A stretch of 64,000 nucleotides of DNA, taken from contig JAFDVZ010000011.1 of the NCBI GenBank assembly GCA_018268715.1, positions 124,001 through 188,000 of the forward strand. Reading direction: 5' to 3'. The position numbers were made by a program, and so were the translations under genes. The notes under the pieces were generated by a model. The model ran no database searches, was not told where the DNA came from, and was given only the letters and a program-made list of their open reading frames with translations. The DNA is from Acidobacteriota bacterium (GTDB lineage: Bacteria > Acidobacteriota > Terriglobia > Bryobacterales > Bryobacteraceae). This document shows, in pieces, positions 1 through 9,824 of this stretch; the stretch's first letter is position 1, and the number at the start of each line of letters is the position of its first letter.

Positions 1-10
1 CGAGAATTCA

Positions 11-1840
11 TCAGTTCACCAAGGAGTCCGGAGCTTCCATGAACTGCAACTCGTGCAGCCGCTGGTACAGCCCTCCGCTCACCACTAGCTCATCATGGGT
101 TCCGGATTCCACCACCGAACCCCGATCCAATACAACGATCCGGTCCGCGCGCCGGATCGTGGACAACCGGTGCGCGATCACGATCACGGTGCGGTTGGCG
201 ATCAGGTTGGCCAGCGCCCCCTGCACCAGCGCCTCCGACTCGGAATCCAGATGAGACGTCGCCTCGTCCAGAATCAGAATCGGCGCGTCCTTCAGCAAGG
301 CCCTGGCGATGGCGATACGCTGCCGCTGGCCGCCGGATAACTTCGTGCCCCGCTCGCCGATAATCGTATCGTATCCTTCCGGCAGTTTCAGGATAAATTC
401 TTCCGCCATGGCGTTGCGCGCCGCCGCCTGAACGTCCTGGCGCGTCGCCTTGGGGCGTCCATAGCCGATATTATTGGCCACCGTATCGTTGAACAGGAAG
501 GTTTCCTGGGCCACGATGCCGACCTTGTCCCGCAACGAGTCGAGCTTCACATCCCGGATGTCGCGGCCGTCCACGCGGATGGCGCCGCCCGTCACATCGT
601 AAAACCGTGGCACCAGGTTCGCGAGCGTCGATTTCCCCGCCCCGCTCGGCCCCACCAGCGCCAGAACCTTGCCCGCCGGCACGGAGATCTTGACGCTGTC
701 CAGCACCAGCCCGCCGCTCGACTGCGGATAGCGGAACTGGACGTTGTCGATTTCGATGCCCTTCTCGAACCGGACCAGTTTCACCGCCCCCGGCCGGTCG
801 CGGACCGCCTGTTCCTGGTCGATGTACTCGAACACTTTTTGGGACGCCCCGAGCGCCTGCTGGAATATATTGTGGATGCCGGTCAGCCGTTTCACGGGCT
901 CGTAAAGCATCAGCAGCGCCACAACAAATCCTACAAAGTCTCCCGTGGTCATCGAGCCGGCCTTGATCTGGGTGCGGGCGTAGGTGAGCAGCCCAACGAT
1001 GGTCGCCGCGCCGAAAAACTCGATCAGCGGCGACGCCAGCGCCTGTTGCAGCGTGTACTTGAGGTTGCTCTTCTTCAACCGCATGGCGGCGGCGCGGAAC
1101 CGGTTCGACTCGATCTCCTCGGCCCCGAAGGATCGGACCACCTGGTGCCCGCTGATGGTTTCCTGCAGGATTTCGTTCAATTCAGCGGTGTAATCCTGCG
1201 TTTTGCGCGTCGTTCGGCGGATTCGGCGGCCGATCCGGACGGTCGGCGCCACCACAAACGGCAGCACGCTCAGGCTGACGGCGGCCAGTTTCCAGTCGGT
1301 CCTCAGCACCACCACCAGTAACCCCATGACGCTAAAGGACTGGCGGAGCCAGTCGGCCAGCATTTGCGAGGTCGCCAACTGGATTTTTTCGATGTCGTTC
1401 ATCACCGAGGACATCAGGCGGCCGGTCGAATTTGCCTCAAAAAACGTCGCATCCTGGCGTAAAACGCGGTCAAACACCTTCTGGCGCAGATCTGTGATGG
1501 CCGAAAACCCTACATAATTGACCAAATAATTGCCCAAATAGTCGCAAAAACCCTTCATTAAGAACACAAAAAGCAGCGAAAACGCCACCATTGTCCACAC
1601 GTTGTGGATGCCCGAAGGGATGAACTCGTCCAGGTACAGGGTCTTGTTGAATCCGGGGATGGTCACCAGCTTGACCGGCGAGTCCGGGGCTTCGGGGCGC
1701 AGCACGAAGTCGAAGACCGGGCCGATCAGTAGTGGCATGGCGCCGTGGGCCGCGCCGGCGATCGCCATCAGGACGACGGCGGCGAGCAACGCCAACGTGT
1801 AGGGGCGCACCAGGCGCAGGATTCGGAACAGTTCCTTCAT
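11..1840 (-). CDS. MsbA-like ABC exporter (fused permease-ATPase)
   Basis: A half-transporter of 609 residues, the usual size for the MsbA/lipid-exporter family, expected to act as a homodimer in the inner membrane. The N-terminal ~330 residues carry about six hydrophobic segments. The C-terminal nucleotide-binding domain shows Walker A GPSGAGKST, signature LSGGQRQR and Walker B ILILDEATS. Its ATG overlaps the stop of the upstream glycosyltransferase gene by four bases (ATGA), so the two are translationally coupled. A glycosyltransferase 9 partner suggests that the cargo is lipid A or another glycolipid. That cargo is inferred; other type I exporters share these motifs. Only ten bases lie downstream, so the operon may continue outside the window. 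Confidence 0.9.
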   Translation of the reverse strand: MKELFRILRLVRPYTLALLAAVVLMAIAGAAHGAMPLLIGPVFDFVLRPEAPDSPVKLVTIPGFNKTLYLDEFIPSGIHNVWTMVAFSLLFVFLMKGFCDYLGNYLVNYVGFSAITDLRQKVFDRVLRQDATFFEANSTGRLMSSVMNDIEKIQLATSQMLADWLRQSFSVMGLLVVVLRTDWKLAAVSLSVLPFVVAPTVRIGRRIRRTTRKTQDYTAELNEILQETISGHQVVRSFGAEEIESNRFRAAAMRLKKSNLKYTLQQALASPLIEFFGAATIVGLLTYARTQIKAGSMTTGDFVGFVVALLMLYEPVKRLTGIHNIFQQALGASQKVFEYIDQEQAVRDRPGAVKLVRFEKGIEIDNVQFRYPQSSGGLVLDSVKISVPAGKVLALVGPSGAGKSTLANLVPRFYDVTGGAIRVDGRDIRDVKLDSLRDKVGIVAQETFLFNDTVANNIGYGRPKATRQDVQAAARNAMAEEFILKLPEGYDTIIGERGTKLSGGQRQRIAIARALLKDAPILILDEATSHLDSESEALVQGALANLIANRTVIVIAHRLSTIRRADRIVVLDRGSVVESGTHDELVVSGGLYQRLHELQFMEAPDSLVN

Positions 1841-2733
1841 ACGGGTGCCTTTAGCCGCTCCACCGCCGCCTGAACTTCATCGATAGAGATATCGGCCATT
1901 GCCGGCCGGATCAGCACCTCGGCGGCCACCGGCTTCCACGGAGCCCACACAACAGGATTCGATGGGCCGTACAACACCGTGACCGGAACTCCCAGGGCCG
2001 CCGCCATATGGGCGGGTCCGCTGTCGTTGCCGATGAACAGGGAGGCCGAGGCGAGCAGGGATTTCACGTCGGAGAGCGACGCACGAACTACCCGTAAACC
2101 GTTGAAAACAGTGGTATCATCGGTGGGACCGGCCAGGATCACCGGCTCCATCGGCAATTGGCGGGCGAGCGCCGCGAAGCGTTCGGCCGGCCAGGCCTTT
2201 TCCTCCGCCGAGGCGAAGGGGTGGAGGACGGCGTAGGACCGGGAATGCGGCCAGGGAGCCGCGAACAGACAGGCCCGCGGGATGTCGCAGACTGGCGCGC
2301 CCAGGTGGAAGATCGCGGAGGCGAGGTGCTGGGCCGTGTGGACCGTCCGCTCGGCGCCGAGGACCTGCTGTGCCCGGGGGAGCACGACGTTATACGCCCA
2401 GCGCGCCCGATAGTGACCGAAACCGGCCCGGATCCGGGCCCTGGAGGCGAGCGTCAGGACAACCGACCGGGTCCCGCCGTGGAAGTTGATGGTCAGGTCC
2501 GGCGACCAGGCCCCAACGGCCGACACGGTGGGGGGCAGGATGCGGTCCACATCAGGATTGCCTTCGAAGATGGCGGCAAAGCGAGGCTCCACCACCACGG
2601 CGACGCGGAGGTCGGGACGATGCTGTTTCAGGATCCGGAGGGCCGGCGTCGTCAGGACACAATCGCCCAACGACCGCAGACGAACAACCGCGACGCGCCC
2701 GCCTGTGGGCAGCCGCTCCAGTACGGGCTCCAT
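1837..2733 (-). CDS. glycosyltransferase family 9 (heptosyltransferase-like)
   Basis: This 298-residue protein belongs to the ADP-heptose:LPS heptosyltransferase family (GT9). Visible hallmarks are the N-terminal VVRLRSLGDCVLTTPALR segment, typical of the acceptor side, and the C-terminal FIGNDSGPAHMAAALGVP signature that binds the nucleotide sugar. It probably adds a sugar to the lipopolysaccharide core on the cytoplasmic face. It lies between a Trm112-like gene (12 bp gap) and the exporter (four-base overlap), which supports a glycolipid assembly-and-export operon. The sugar donor cannot be read from sequence, so heptose is only the family default. Confidence 0.88.
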   Translation of the reverse strand: MEPVLERLPTGGRVAVVRLRSLGDCVLTTPALRILKQHRPDLRVAVVVEPRFAAIFEGNPDVDRILPPTVSAVGAWSPDLTINFHGGTRSVVLTLASRARIRAGFGHYRARWAYNVVLPRAQQVLGAERTVHTAQHLASAIFHLGAPVCDIPRACLFAAPWPHSRSYAVLHPFASAEEKAWPAERFAALARQLPMEPVILAGPTDDTTVFNGLRVVRASLSDVKSLLASASLFIGNDSGPAHMAAALGVPVTVLYGPSNPVVWAPWKPVAAEVLIRPAMADISIDEVQAAVERLKAPV

Positions 2734-2745
2734 GAGAACTTGGCG

Positions 2746-2916
2746 CTACTCTTCGATCGACGCTTCCCCGATGAGCATCACCGGGATGTCGTCACGAATG
2801 GGATAGACCCGCTTACACTGGTCGCATTTGAGACCGGATTCGTAGTGAACCAAATGAACCGGGGCCTTGCACAGCGGGCACACGAGAATGTCCAACAGGT
2901 CCTTACTGACGGCCAT
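2746..2916 (-). CDS. Trm112-like small zinc protein
   Basis: This 56-residue protein starts at an ATG preceded by GGAGG seven bases upstream. It has two CxxC pairs (CPLC near residue 13 and CDQC near residue 31) spaced as in the Trm112/YcaR (UPF0434) family. The family signature continues with VYPIRDDIPVML near the C-terminus. Members are small zinc-binding proteins; some activate methyltransferases, and in bacteria they often sit beside lipid A genes, as here. It is the first gene of the glycosyltransferase-exporter operon. The molecular role is unknown. Confidence 0.88.
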   Translation of the reverse strand: MAVSKDLLDILVCPLCKAPVHLVHYESGLKCDQCKRVYPIRDDIPVMLIGEASIEE

Positions 2917-2950
2917 AATTTGACCTCCATTGTAACAAACGGACCCACCG

Positions 2951-3994
2951 TCACCCGTGGCCGCCGTCGTGCTGCTCCACCTTGCCGCGGAACATCGAGT
3001 ACACCAGCACGAAGTAGCCGATGGCGATGGCCATCCCGATGCTCCACCAGATGAGCCCGATGCGAAGCGAGGAGACGCCGGCCGCCGCGTTGTGAATGGT
3101 GAGGCTGAGCGCGGGATCGCCGGAGGCCGGCAGCAAAACCGGATACAGCCCGAAGGCCGCGCCGCCGAGCATCGCGGTGAGGTACAGGCAACTCGACAGA
3201 AAGGCGTTCCGCTCCTGGCCCTTGCGGGTGAAGTGAAACACGCCCAGGAGGCCGGCCGCCACCAGCGCCGGGATGATCCATCCGGCGGGCGCCGTGAAGT
3301 AATTGTCGAGCACGCGCGGCCGGACAGCCACCGTCGCGACCAGGCTGGCCACAGTGCCCACGCCCACGGCGGGCCACAACACCTTCACCACGGTCCGCAT
3401 GCGGGCGTTCAGGGCGCCCGCGGTCTTGAGGATGATGTAGAGCGCGCCGTGCAGGGAGACGGCGGCGACGGTCATCACGGCGCAGAGGACGGTGTACCAG
3501 TCGAGCGCGCCGGGCTGGGCGCCAGGCAGGAAGTCGGTCCACAGAGGGACGAAGAAGTAGTGGTCCTGGCCGAGGGGCACGCCGCGGATCACGTTGCCGA
3601 GCGCCGCTCCGAACAGAACCAGCAGCAGGAGGCTGGCGAGCGAGAACAGTACGTCAAAGAAGTCCCGCCACACCGGGTTGTCCAGGTGGGCGCGGAATTC
3701 GATGCCGATGGCGCGGAAGACGAGCAGCCACAGGACGATGCACAAGGGCAGGTAGAAGCCGCTGAAACTGGAGGCGTAGAGCAGCGGGAAGGCGTAGAAC
3801 AACGTGCCGCCGGCGGCGAGCAGCCAGACCTCATTGCCGTCCCACACGGGACCGATCGACTGCAACAGCTTACGCCGCTCCTCGTCGGTGCGGGCGGCGA
3901 TCAGGTGCAGCGCTCCCGCTCCCAAATCGAAGCCATCGAGCACGACGTAGGCCGTCAACATCAGCGCGACGAGCGCGAACCAGATGGTCTCCAT
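2951..3994 (-). CDS. cydB: cytochrome bd ubiquinol oxidase subunit II
   Basis: A 347-residue polytopic membrane protein, normal for CydB. It opens with METIWFALVALMLTAYVVLDGFDLG, where the GFDLG motif is diagnostic, followed by the WDGNEVWLL segment. It forms the structural second subunit of the bd-type quinol oxidase, which reduces oxygen to water without pumping protons. It lies three bases after cydA in the same direction, so the pair forms one operon. The last 30 residues are hydrophilic and histidine/glycine-rich. No CydX- or CydCD-like gene is adjacent. Confidence 0.95.
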   Translation of the reverse strand: METIWFALVALMLTAYVVLDGFDLGAGALHLIAARTDEERRKLLQSIGPVWDGNEVWLLAAGGTLFYAFPLLYASSFSGFYLPLCIVLWLLVFRAIGIEFRAHLDNPVWRDFFDVLFSLASLLLLVLFGAALGNVIRGVPLGQDHYFFVPLWTDFLPGAQPGALDWYTVLCAVMTVAAVSLHGALYIILKTAGALNARMRTVVKVLWPAVGVGTVASLVATVAVRPRVLDNYFTAPAGWIIPALVAAGLLGVFHFTRKGQERNAFLSSCLYLTAMLGGAAFGLYPVLLPASGDPALSLTIHNAAAGVSSLRIGLIWWSIGMAIAIGYFVLVYSMFRGKVEQHDGGHG

Positions 3995-3997
3995 GGC

Positions 3998-5365
3998 TCA
4001 GCCCCGCCCTCCCGAAACGGTCAGCGGCGCGGCGCCGACCTGCGCCGAGGCGCCCGGGCCGTGGCCGATCTCACGCTGCAACAGGAACAGGTAGAACAGC
4101 GTCAGCATCCCGTACAGGCCCATGAATCCCAGCAGCGTGAACAGGCCGTTCGCCGCCGAAACGTTGGCCGAAAAACCTTCCGTGGTCCTGAGCAACCCGT
4201 ACACCAGCCAGGGCTGACGCCCGACTTCGGCGGTGATCCATCCCGCCATGTTCGCGATGAAGGGGAACGGCGCGCTCAGCATCAGCGCCCACAGCAGCCA
4301 TCGGGTCCGGAACAGGGAGCCTCGCCACAGCAGGAACGCCGAGATCGCCATCACTCCCACGAACAACGTCCCGAGACCCGCCATCACGTGATAGGCAAAA
4401 TACAGCAACGGGATGTTGGTGGGCCAGTTCTCCTTGGGCACTTTGTCGAGCCCTTCCACTTCAGCCCGCGTGGTTCCATAGATCAGGAAACTGAGCAGGC
4501 TGTTGACGACCAGGGGATTGTCGATGCGCTGCTTTTCGACGTCGGGCTGGCCGAGGATCACCATCGGCGCGCCCTGCTGGGTGTGGAACAGCGCCTCCAT
4601 GCCGGCGGTGGTGGCGGGCTGGTGCTTCGCCATCAATTTGCCGTGCAGGTCTCCGGTGGGGAAGATCTGCATCGCCGACGCGACGACGCCGGCGATGACG
4701 CCGATGCGCACGAATACGCGGGCGTACTCCACGTCGCGATTGTTGAGCAGATAGAACGCGCCCAGGGCGGCCATGGCGAACGCGCCGGTGATCAACGCGC
4801 CGCACATGGTGTGCGCGTACTGAATCAGCGCCCAGGGGTTCATGAGAACGCCCCAGAAACTGGTGACTTCGAACGAGCCGTCGGCAAGGCGGTTATAGGC
4901 CACCGGATGCTGCATCCAGGCGTCGGCCGCCACGATGAAGAAGCCCGACAGCCACGACCCGACGAACACCATGAACGCCGCCCACCAGTGGCCCTTTCGT
5001 CCCAGACGCTTTTCGCCGAACAGGAACAGGCCGAGGAACGCCGATTCGAGGAAGAACGAGAACACGCCCTCCATGGCGAGCGGCTGCGCGATGACGCCGC
5101 CGGTGATTTGAGAGAATCGCGCCCAATTGGTTCCGAACTGGAACTCCATGGGAATGCCGGTGACCACGCCGACCACGAAATTGATGCCGAAGATGCGCGT
5201 CCAGAAACGCGCGGCGTCATCGTACACGGGTTGATTGGTGCGCAGGCCCAGGGTCTTGAGCACGACGATCAGCGGCGCAAGCCCCATGGTCAACTGCGGA
5301 AAGATGTAGTGATACGTGACGGTGAAAGCGAAGTGAATGCGGTGGATAAAGAGAGCGTCATCCAT
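3998..5365 (-). CDS. cydA: cytochrome bd ubiquinol oxidase subunit I
   Basis: A 455-residue heme-bearing subunit of the quinol oxidase. It starts DDALFIHRIHFAFTVTYHYIFPQ, containing the N-terminal histidines that include the heme b595/d ligand. It also has the GRQPW motif near residue 375 and many membrane segments. It is shorter than the E. coli protein (about 520 residues), which fits the short Q-loop class common outside gamma-proteobacteria and often called cyanide-insensitive oxidase. It should give high-affinity oxygen reduction at low oxygen, and a group 3b-type hydrogenase lies elsewhere in the window. It is the first gene of the cydAB pair. Confidence 0.95.
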   Translation of the reverse strand: MDDALFIHRIHFAFTVTYHYIFPQLTMGLAPLIVVLKTLGLRTNQPVYDDAARFWTRIFGINFVVGVVTGIPMEFQFGTNWARFSQITGGVIAQPLAMEGVFSFFLESAFLGLFLFGEKRLGRKGHWWAAFMVFVGSWLSGFFIVAADAWMQHPVAYNRLADGSFEVTSFWGVLMNPWALIQYAHTMCGALITGAFAMAALGAFYLLNNRDVEYARVFVRIGVIAGVVASAMQIFPTGDLHGKLMAKHQPATTAGMEALFHTQQGAPMVILGQPDVEKQRIDNPLVVNSLLSFLIYGTTRAEVEGLDKVPKENWPTNIPLLYFAYHVMAGLGTLFVGVMAISAFLLWRGSLFRTRWLLWALMLSAPFPFIANMAGWITAEVGRQPWLVYGLLRTTEGFSANVSAANGLFTLLGFMGLYGMLTLFYLFLLQREIGHGPGASAQVGAAPLTVSGGRG

Positions 5366-5469
5366 ACTGCGTGAGGTCCAGCTTCTGAACTACGTCGCCT
5401 CTGACTGACTTGCTCCATTGTGCCACCGCGGGGGCCGGAGCGGCATACTCGAAAGCACTTATCGCCGGG

Positions 5470-7089
5470 CTATCTCATGGGAAGGCGCTTTTCGGCGCCG
5501 TAGATGGTCAGCAACGGGTGCTTCACCCAGGCGCGGTATTCGTAGACTCCGCCGGGATTCAGATCGGGCAGCGCGAGCGAGAACGCGCCGGTGGCGCTGA
5601 CGGTGGTGGAAGGGCCCGACTGCCAGGGGATCGAACGATCGCTCGCGTCAAGGCCGACGATGGATCGATATTCGAATCCGACTTCGAGCTTCGCCGTCCT
5701 GCCCATGTCCAGCAGGTTGCCCGAGAGCGTGGCGGCGCGGGTGGCGGGATCGAACTTCGCGCCGGAGGTTTCGATCTTCGGCGGAACGAGCGCCGCCTTC
5801 ACGTTGGTCAGCTTCAGCACGATGGGGTTCGGCCAGCGGCTGTTGTCCTGCAAACGGTGGGTGAACATGGCGCGCACGTGCAGTCCGTCGGCCTGCTGGC
5901 GGAGGCTGGGGGCCGGATTGACCTCCGGCCGGTATTCGAGCACACGACCGTTCTGGCCGAGCACGCTCACCTTGCTGCCGGGGGTGGCGGTGACGCTTTT
6001 CAACACGAATTCGCGCCACTCGCCACGCACCCAGCGCGGCTCCTGCTTCACGATGGCGTACAGCGTATCCTCATTCTTCGCCTTGGTGAACCAGATGTTC
6101 TGTTCGTTGGTGATGACCCAGGGGCGAACGCCGTAGATGCACTCCTGGTTCACCTGCATCCAGAGCGCGACTTCGCGCAGACGCTCCTCCTGCTCGATGG
6201 GCAGTTCGCCGTCCGGCTTGGGCCCGATGTTCAGCAGCAGGTTGCCGCCCTTGGCGCGGGTCTCGACCAGGATGTCGATCACCTTGCCGCCGGTTTTGTA
6301 GTTCTCATTTTGCGGCTGGTATTGCCAGGCGGTCCCCATGGTGAAGTTAGCCTCCCACGGACCTTCGAGGGGGACGCCGGGCACGTAGAGTTCGGGCGTC
6401 TGGATCGCGCCGCGGGTGACGATGGTATCGGGCTGGAGTTTCCAGGCGAGGTCGCGCAATTGCTGCGGTTCGCCGTCGAAGAAGACGAAGTCGATGGGCC
6501 CGTATCCGGTCATCAGCTCCTCGACCTGCGCGAGATCGAGCTTCATCAGTCCGGGATTGTTGCGCGGCTGGACGGCGGGGATGTTGCGCTGGATGTCAAT
6601 GCCGTTCTTCCACAGCCACCAGAAGTCGTCGGGAGAAAAGTAGACGCCCGGACGGATGCCCTGCTCGGAGAACGCCGTGAGAATCTCGCGCGTGATGTCG
6701 CGCTTGAAGGGGGTGTGCATGACGCCGAAGTCGTTTGTCCGGGTGTCCCACATGGTGAATCCGGAGTGGTGCTTGGTGGTGAACACGACGTAACGGACCC
6801 CGGCGAGTTTCGCCAGCGCCGCCCAATCCTGGGGATAGAATTTGCGGGGGTTGAAGGTCTTCGGCAGTTCGTTGAAGAAGCGGTTGGCGTAGGCTTCGTC
6901 GGCGCCGGCGAGCGAATGCGAGATCACGACGCCGGTCTGCGAATCCACCGACCAGTGGATGAACATTCCGAAGCCGAGATCGCGGAACCATTCGAGGCGC
7001 TCCGCCTTGTTGAGCGATCCGGGAGGGATGCGCTCCTGGGCGGGCAAGGCGGACCAGAGGGCGAACACAACGAGCGCGGCGCGAATCAT
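5470..7089 (-). CDS. secreted alpha-L-fucosidase-like glycoside hydrolase (GH29)
   Basis: This 539-residue protein has a short signal peptide (hydrophobic residues 4-17, ending at LPAQ). The catalytic barrel carries the GH29 hallmarks FGMFIHWS near residue 40, a TKHHSGFTMWDT block near residue 105, and IDFVFFDGE, whose Asp is the expected nucleophile. A beta-rich C-terminal region of about 200 residues follows. It should hydrolyse terminal fucose from plant or microbial glycans in the periplasm. The gene stands alone on the minus strand, divergent from the kinase gene at 7241. The general acid residue cannot be assigned with confidence by eye. Confidence 0.9.
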   Translation of the reverse strand: MIRAALVVFALWSALPAQERIPPGSLNKAERLEWFRDLGFGMFIHWSVDSQTGVVISHSLAGADEAYANRFFNELPKTFNPRKFYPQDWAALAKLAGVRYVVFTTKHHSGFTMWDTRTNDFGVMHTPFKRDITREILTAFSEQGIRPGVYFSPDDFWWLWKNGIDIQRNIPAVQPRNNPGLMKLDLAQVEELMTGYGPIDFVFFDGEPQQLRDLAWKLQPDTIVTRGAIQTPELYVPGVPLEGPWEANFTMGTAWQYQPQNENYKTGGKVIDILVETRAKGGNLLLNIGPKPDGELPIEQEERLREVALWMQVNQECIYGVRPWVITNEQNIWFTKAKNEDTLYAIVKQEPRWVRGEWREFVLKSVTATPGSKVSVLGQNGRVLEYRPEVNPAPSLRQQADGLHVRAMFTHRLQDNSRWPNPIVLKLTNVKAALVPPKIETSGAKFDPATRAATLSGNLLDMGRTAKLEVGFEYRSIVGLDASDRSIPWQSGPSTTVSATGAFSLALPDLNPGGVYEYRAWVKHPLLTIYGAEKRLPMR

Positions 7090-7240
7090 GAGTGACCACC
7101 ATGATATTTCTCCAGGGAGGTTCGGGTAAACGGCGGCCGGATCGCACTGGATGTCGTAAGATAATTCAACGGATCAAACATCCTTGCGCCATAGCCCTGA
7201 TGTCGACGGGCCGGGCCGCGATAAGGAGCCGCCGCAGTCC

Positions 7241-9808
7241 ATGCCATCATCCGACGACACCACGGAATCCTTCTTCGGCGACGACTACTATGGCGTTCGC
7301 CTGGAGAACTACCGGATCATCCGCACGATCGGCGAGGGCGGAATGGGGATCGTCTTCGAGGCCGAACAGCTAAGTCCGCGGCGGCGCGTGGCGTTGAAGA
7401 TCGTGCGCGGCGGGCCGTTCGCGGGGGCGCGCGCGGAGAGACTGTTCCAACGCGAGATCAAGGTGCTGGCGCGGTTGCGGCATTCGGCCATCGCGGCGAT
7501 TTACGAGTCGGGCAAGACCTCGGCGGGGCAGCTGTTCTACTCCATGGAGTTGGCCAACGGCAGGACGCTGGACGCCTACCTGCGCAAGCCGGACACGCTG
7601 ATCGCCACCGACAGCGACCCGCTGCGGGCGCGGCTCGAATTGTTCCAGCGGATCGCTTCGGCCGTCAACTACGCGCACCAGCGCGGGGTGATCCATCGGG
7701 ATCTGAAGCCTTCGAATATCCTGGTGGCCGACCGGACGGAGAACAGCGGCACGTTTTCCGGAATCGAAAGCCCGGTGGAGGTGAAGCTGCTCGATTTCGG
7801 GCTGGCGCGGGTGCTCGAACCGGAGGCCGGCGAAGAGACGATGATGACGGCTTCGCCGCGCATCGAGGGCACGCTGGCCTACATGAGCCCGGAGCAGGCG
7901 AGCGGCAACTCCGAAGAAGTGGACGTTCGCACGGACGTCTATTCGCTGGGCCTATTGCTGTATCTGCTGGTGTGCGGGCGACTGCCGTACGACGTCGGGC
8001 GGCTGCCGCTGCACGAGGCGACGCGCATCATCTGCCAGGAGCCGATCAAGCCGGTGACGACGTCGCTGACGCGCTCCAACAAGGTCGGGCAGGACCTGGT
8101 CACGATCATCTCGCGAGCGCTCGAGAAAGATCCGGCGCAGCGCTACGAGAGCGTGTCGGCGCTGGCCGAGGACCTGCGCCGCTACCTGGCCAATGAGCCG
8201 ATCGTCGCGCGCGCGCCGAGCACGATCTATCAGCTCCAGAAGATGATCGCCCGCCACAAGGCCATCGCGATCTTCTCGTCGGCGCTGGCGGTGGTGATCC
8301 TGGCGGCGGGAATTCTGCTGGCGCTGCAAGCGCGGCGCGTCCGTATCGAGGCGGACACCAGCCGGCGTGTTTCGCAGTTCATGATGGACCTGTTTCTGAG
8401 CGGCGATCCGGGCGTGGTGCACGGCCGGGACCTGACGGTGGCCGAGGCCTTGCAAACCGGCTCCAAGCGAGTGGAGTCGGAACTGGCCAACGACGCGGAG
8501 ATCCAATCCAGGCTGCAACTGGCGATCGGCAAGGCGTTCCAGAACCTGGGCGATTTCAAATCGGCCCAGGCTCAATACGAGGCGAGCCTGAAGACTCGCA
8601 AACGCATCCACGGCGCGGACAGCCTGGAGGCGGCGGACGTGCAGGACGAGATCGCGTCGGTGTGCGAGAAGCTGCGGTCCTACGCGCAGGGGGTGGCGGC
8701 GTCGCGGGAGGCCGTCGCGATCCGAGTGAAACGGCTGGGCAACGACGACTACCGGACCGCCGAGTCCAAGCACCAGTTGGCGTTGAACCTGAGCTATCTC
8801 GGCGACTATCCGGAGTCGGACCGGCTGTACGGCGAGGCGCTGCCCGTGGCGGAACGGCGCTTCGGCGCGATGAGCGTCGACGTCGCGCCGTTGTTGAGCG
8901 ACTACGCGCAACTCAAGATCAGCATGAACGACCTGGATGGGGCGGAACAGATGGCCCGGCGGGCGCTCGAGATCCGCAAGAAGGCCTTCCCGAATGGTCA
9001 TCGCCTGCTGGCCTACTCGCTGGATCGCATGACCTATATTGCGTTGCGCCGGCGCGAGTTGGCACAAGCCGAGCAGTTCGCGCGGGAGTCGATGAAAATG
9101 CGGGAAACGCTGTTCGGCTCCGACAGCCCCGAAACCGGCACATCCATCATGATGCTGGGCTCGGTGTTGACCGAGCGAGGTCAGTTCGAGACGGCATTGG
9201 AACTGTACCAGCGCAAGATCGACATCGACGCAAAGGCGGTGGGGAAGGAGTCAGCGCGGGTGGCGCAGGACCTGGTGACCTATGCACAGGTGCTGGGCCG
9301 GCTGAAGCGGCAAAAGGAAAACAAGGCCGCGCTGCTGAGGGCGCTGGCGATCCAGTCGCACCTGCCAAACGCCGAACTGGCGGTGGCGGCCACCCACCAG
9401 GAACTGGGCGACGTCGCCCGAAGGAACGGCGACTACGCCGAGGCGCTGGGCTATTATCTGAAGGCGTTCAACACGCGGATGTCGAAACTGGGCGAGCACC
9501 ACGTGGACACCGCCACGTCGAAGGTGCGGGCCGCGAACATGTACTTCCACTTAAAGCGGCTGGCGGAAGGGGAGTGGCTGGTGCAGAGCGGCACGGACGA
9601 GTTGCTCCGCGCCGCTCCCACCGCGGTGATCACGATCGTGGCGCTGATCATCCGCGCCGAATTTCATGAAGCCACCGATCGTTTGAACGAAGCCCGCGCC
9701 GATTTCGAGAAAGCGCTGGCGATTGCGAAAACCCTGGACCCGCAACGCCGCCAGAGCATCGGCATCGACGACGAGTACGCCGCGTTCTGCAAGCGTCATC
9801 CCCGCTAG
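7241..9808 (+). CDS. transmembrane Ser/Thr protein kinase with TPR sensor domain
   Basis: The start is placed at 7241 because AAGGAG lies 12 bases upstream; an upstream in-frame ATG at 7184 lacks such a site. The 855-residue product has a Hanks-type kinase domain: glycine loop GEGGMG (31-36), Lys53, HRDLKPSN (152-159), DFG (185-187) and APE-like SPEQ (216-219). One membrane helix follows at about 341-363. The remaining ~480 residues form tetratricopeptide repeats of the kinesin-light-chain type, presumably extracytoplasmic. This layout is abundant in Acidobacteriota and suggests signalling in response to an envelope ligand. No dedicated substrate is adjacent. Confidence 0.93.
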   Translation: MPSSDDTTESFFGDDYYGVRLENYRIIRTIGEGGMGIVFEAEQLSPRRRVALKIVRGGPFAGARAERLFQREIKVLARLRHSAIAAIYESGKTSAGQLFYSMELANGRTLDAYLRKPDTLIATDSDPLRARLELFQRIASAVNYAHQRGVIHRDLKPSNILVADRTENSGTFSGIESPVEVKLLDFGLARVLEPEAGEETMMTASPRIEGTLAYMSPEQASGNSEEVDVRTDVYSLGLLLYLLVCGRLPYDVGRLPLHEATRIICQEPIKPVTTSLTRSNKVGQDLVTIISRALEKDPAQRYESVSALAEDLRRYLANEPIVARAPSTIYQLQKMIARHKAIAIFSSALAVVILAAGILLALQARRVRIEADTSRRVSQFMMDLFLSGDPGVVHGRDLTVAEALQTGSKRVESELANDAEIQSRLQLAIGKAFQNLGDFKSAQAQYEASLKTRKRIHGADSLEAADVQDEIASVCEKLRSYAQGVAASREAVAIRVKRLGNDDYRTAESKHQLALNLSYLGDYPESDRLYGEALPVAERRFGAMSVDVAPLLSDYAQLKISMNDLDGAEQMARRALEIRKKAFPNGHRLLAYSLDRMTYIALRRRELAQAEQFARESMKMRETLFGSDSPETGTSIMMLGSVLTERGQFETALELYQRKIDIDAKAVGKESARVAQDLVTYAQVLGRLKRQKENKAALLRALAIQSHLPNAELAVAATHQELGDVARRNGDYAEALGYYLKAFNTRMSKLGEHHVDTATSKVRAANMYFHLKRLAEGEWLVQSGTDELLRAAPTAVITIVALIIRAEFHEATDRLNEARADFEKALAIAKTLDPQRRQSIGIDDEYAAFCKRHPR

Positions 9809-9824
9809 CAGTAGGCGGACTTAG

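Noticed and set aside
2957..5374. An 805-codon open frame on the plus strand opposite cydAB
   Set aside because: It is antisense to two clear genes, and its product is a low-complexity Arg/Glu/His/Gly string. High GC at third positions of cydAB removes stops in this frame.
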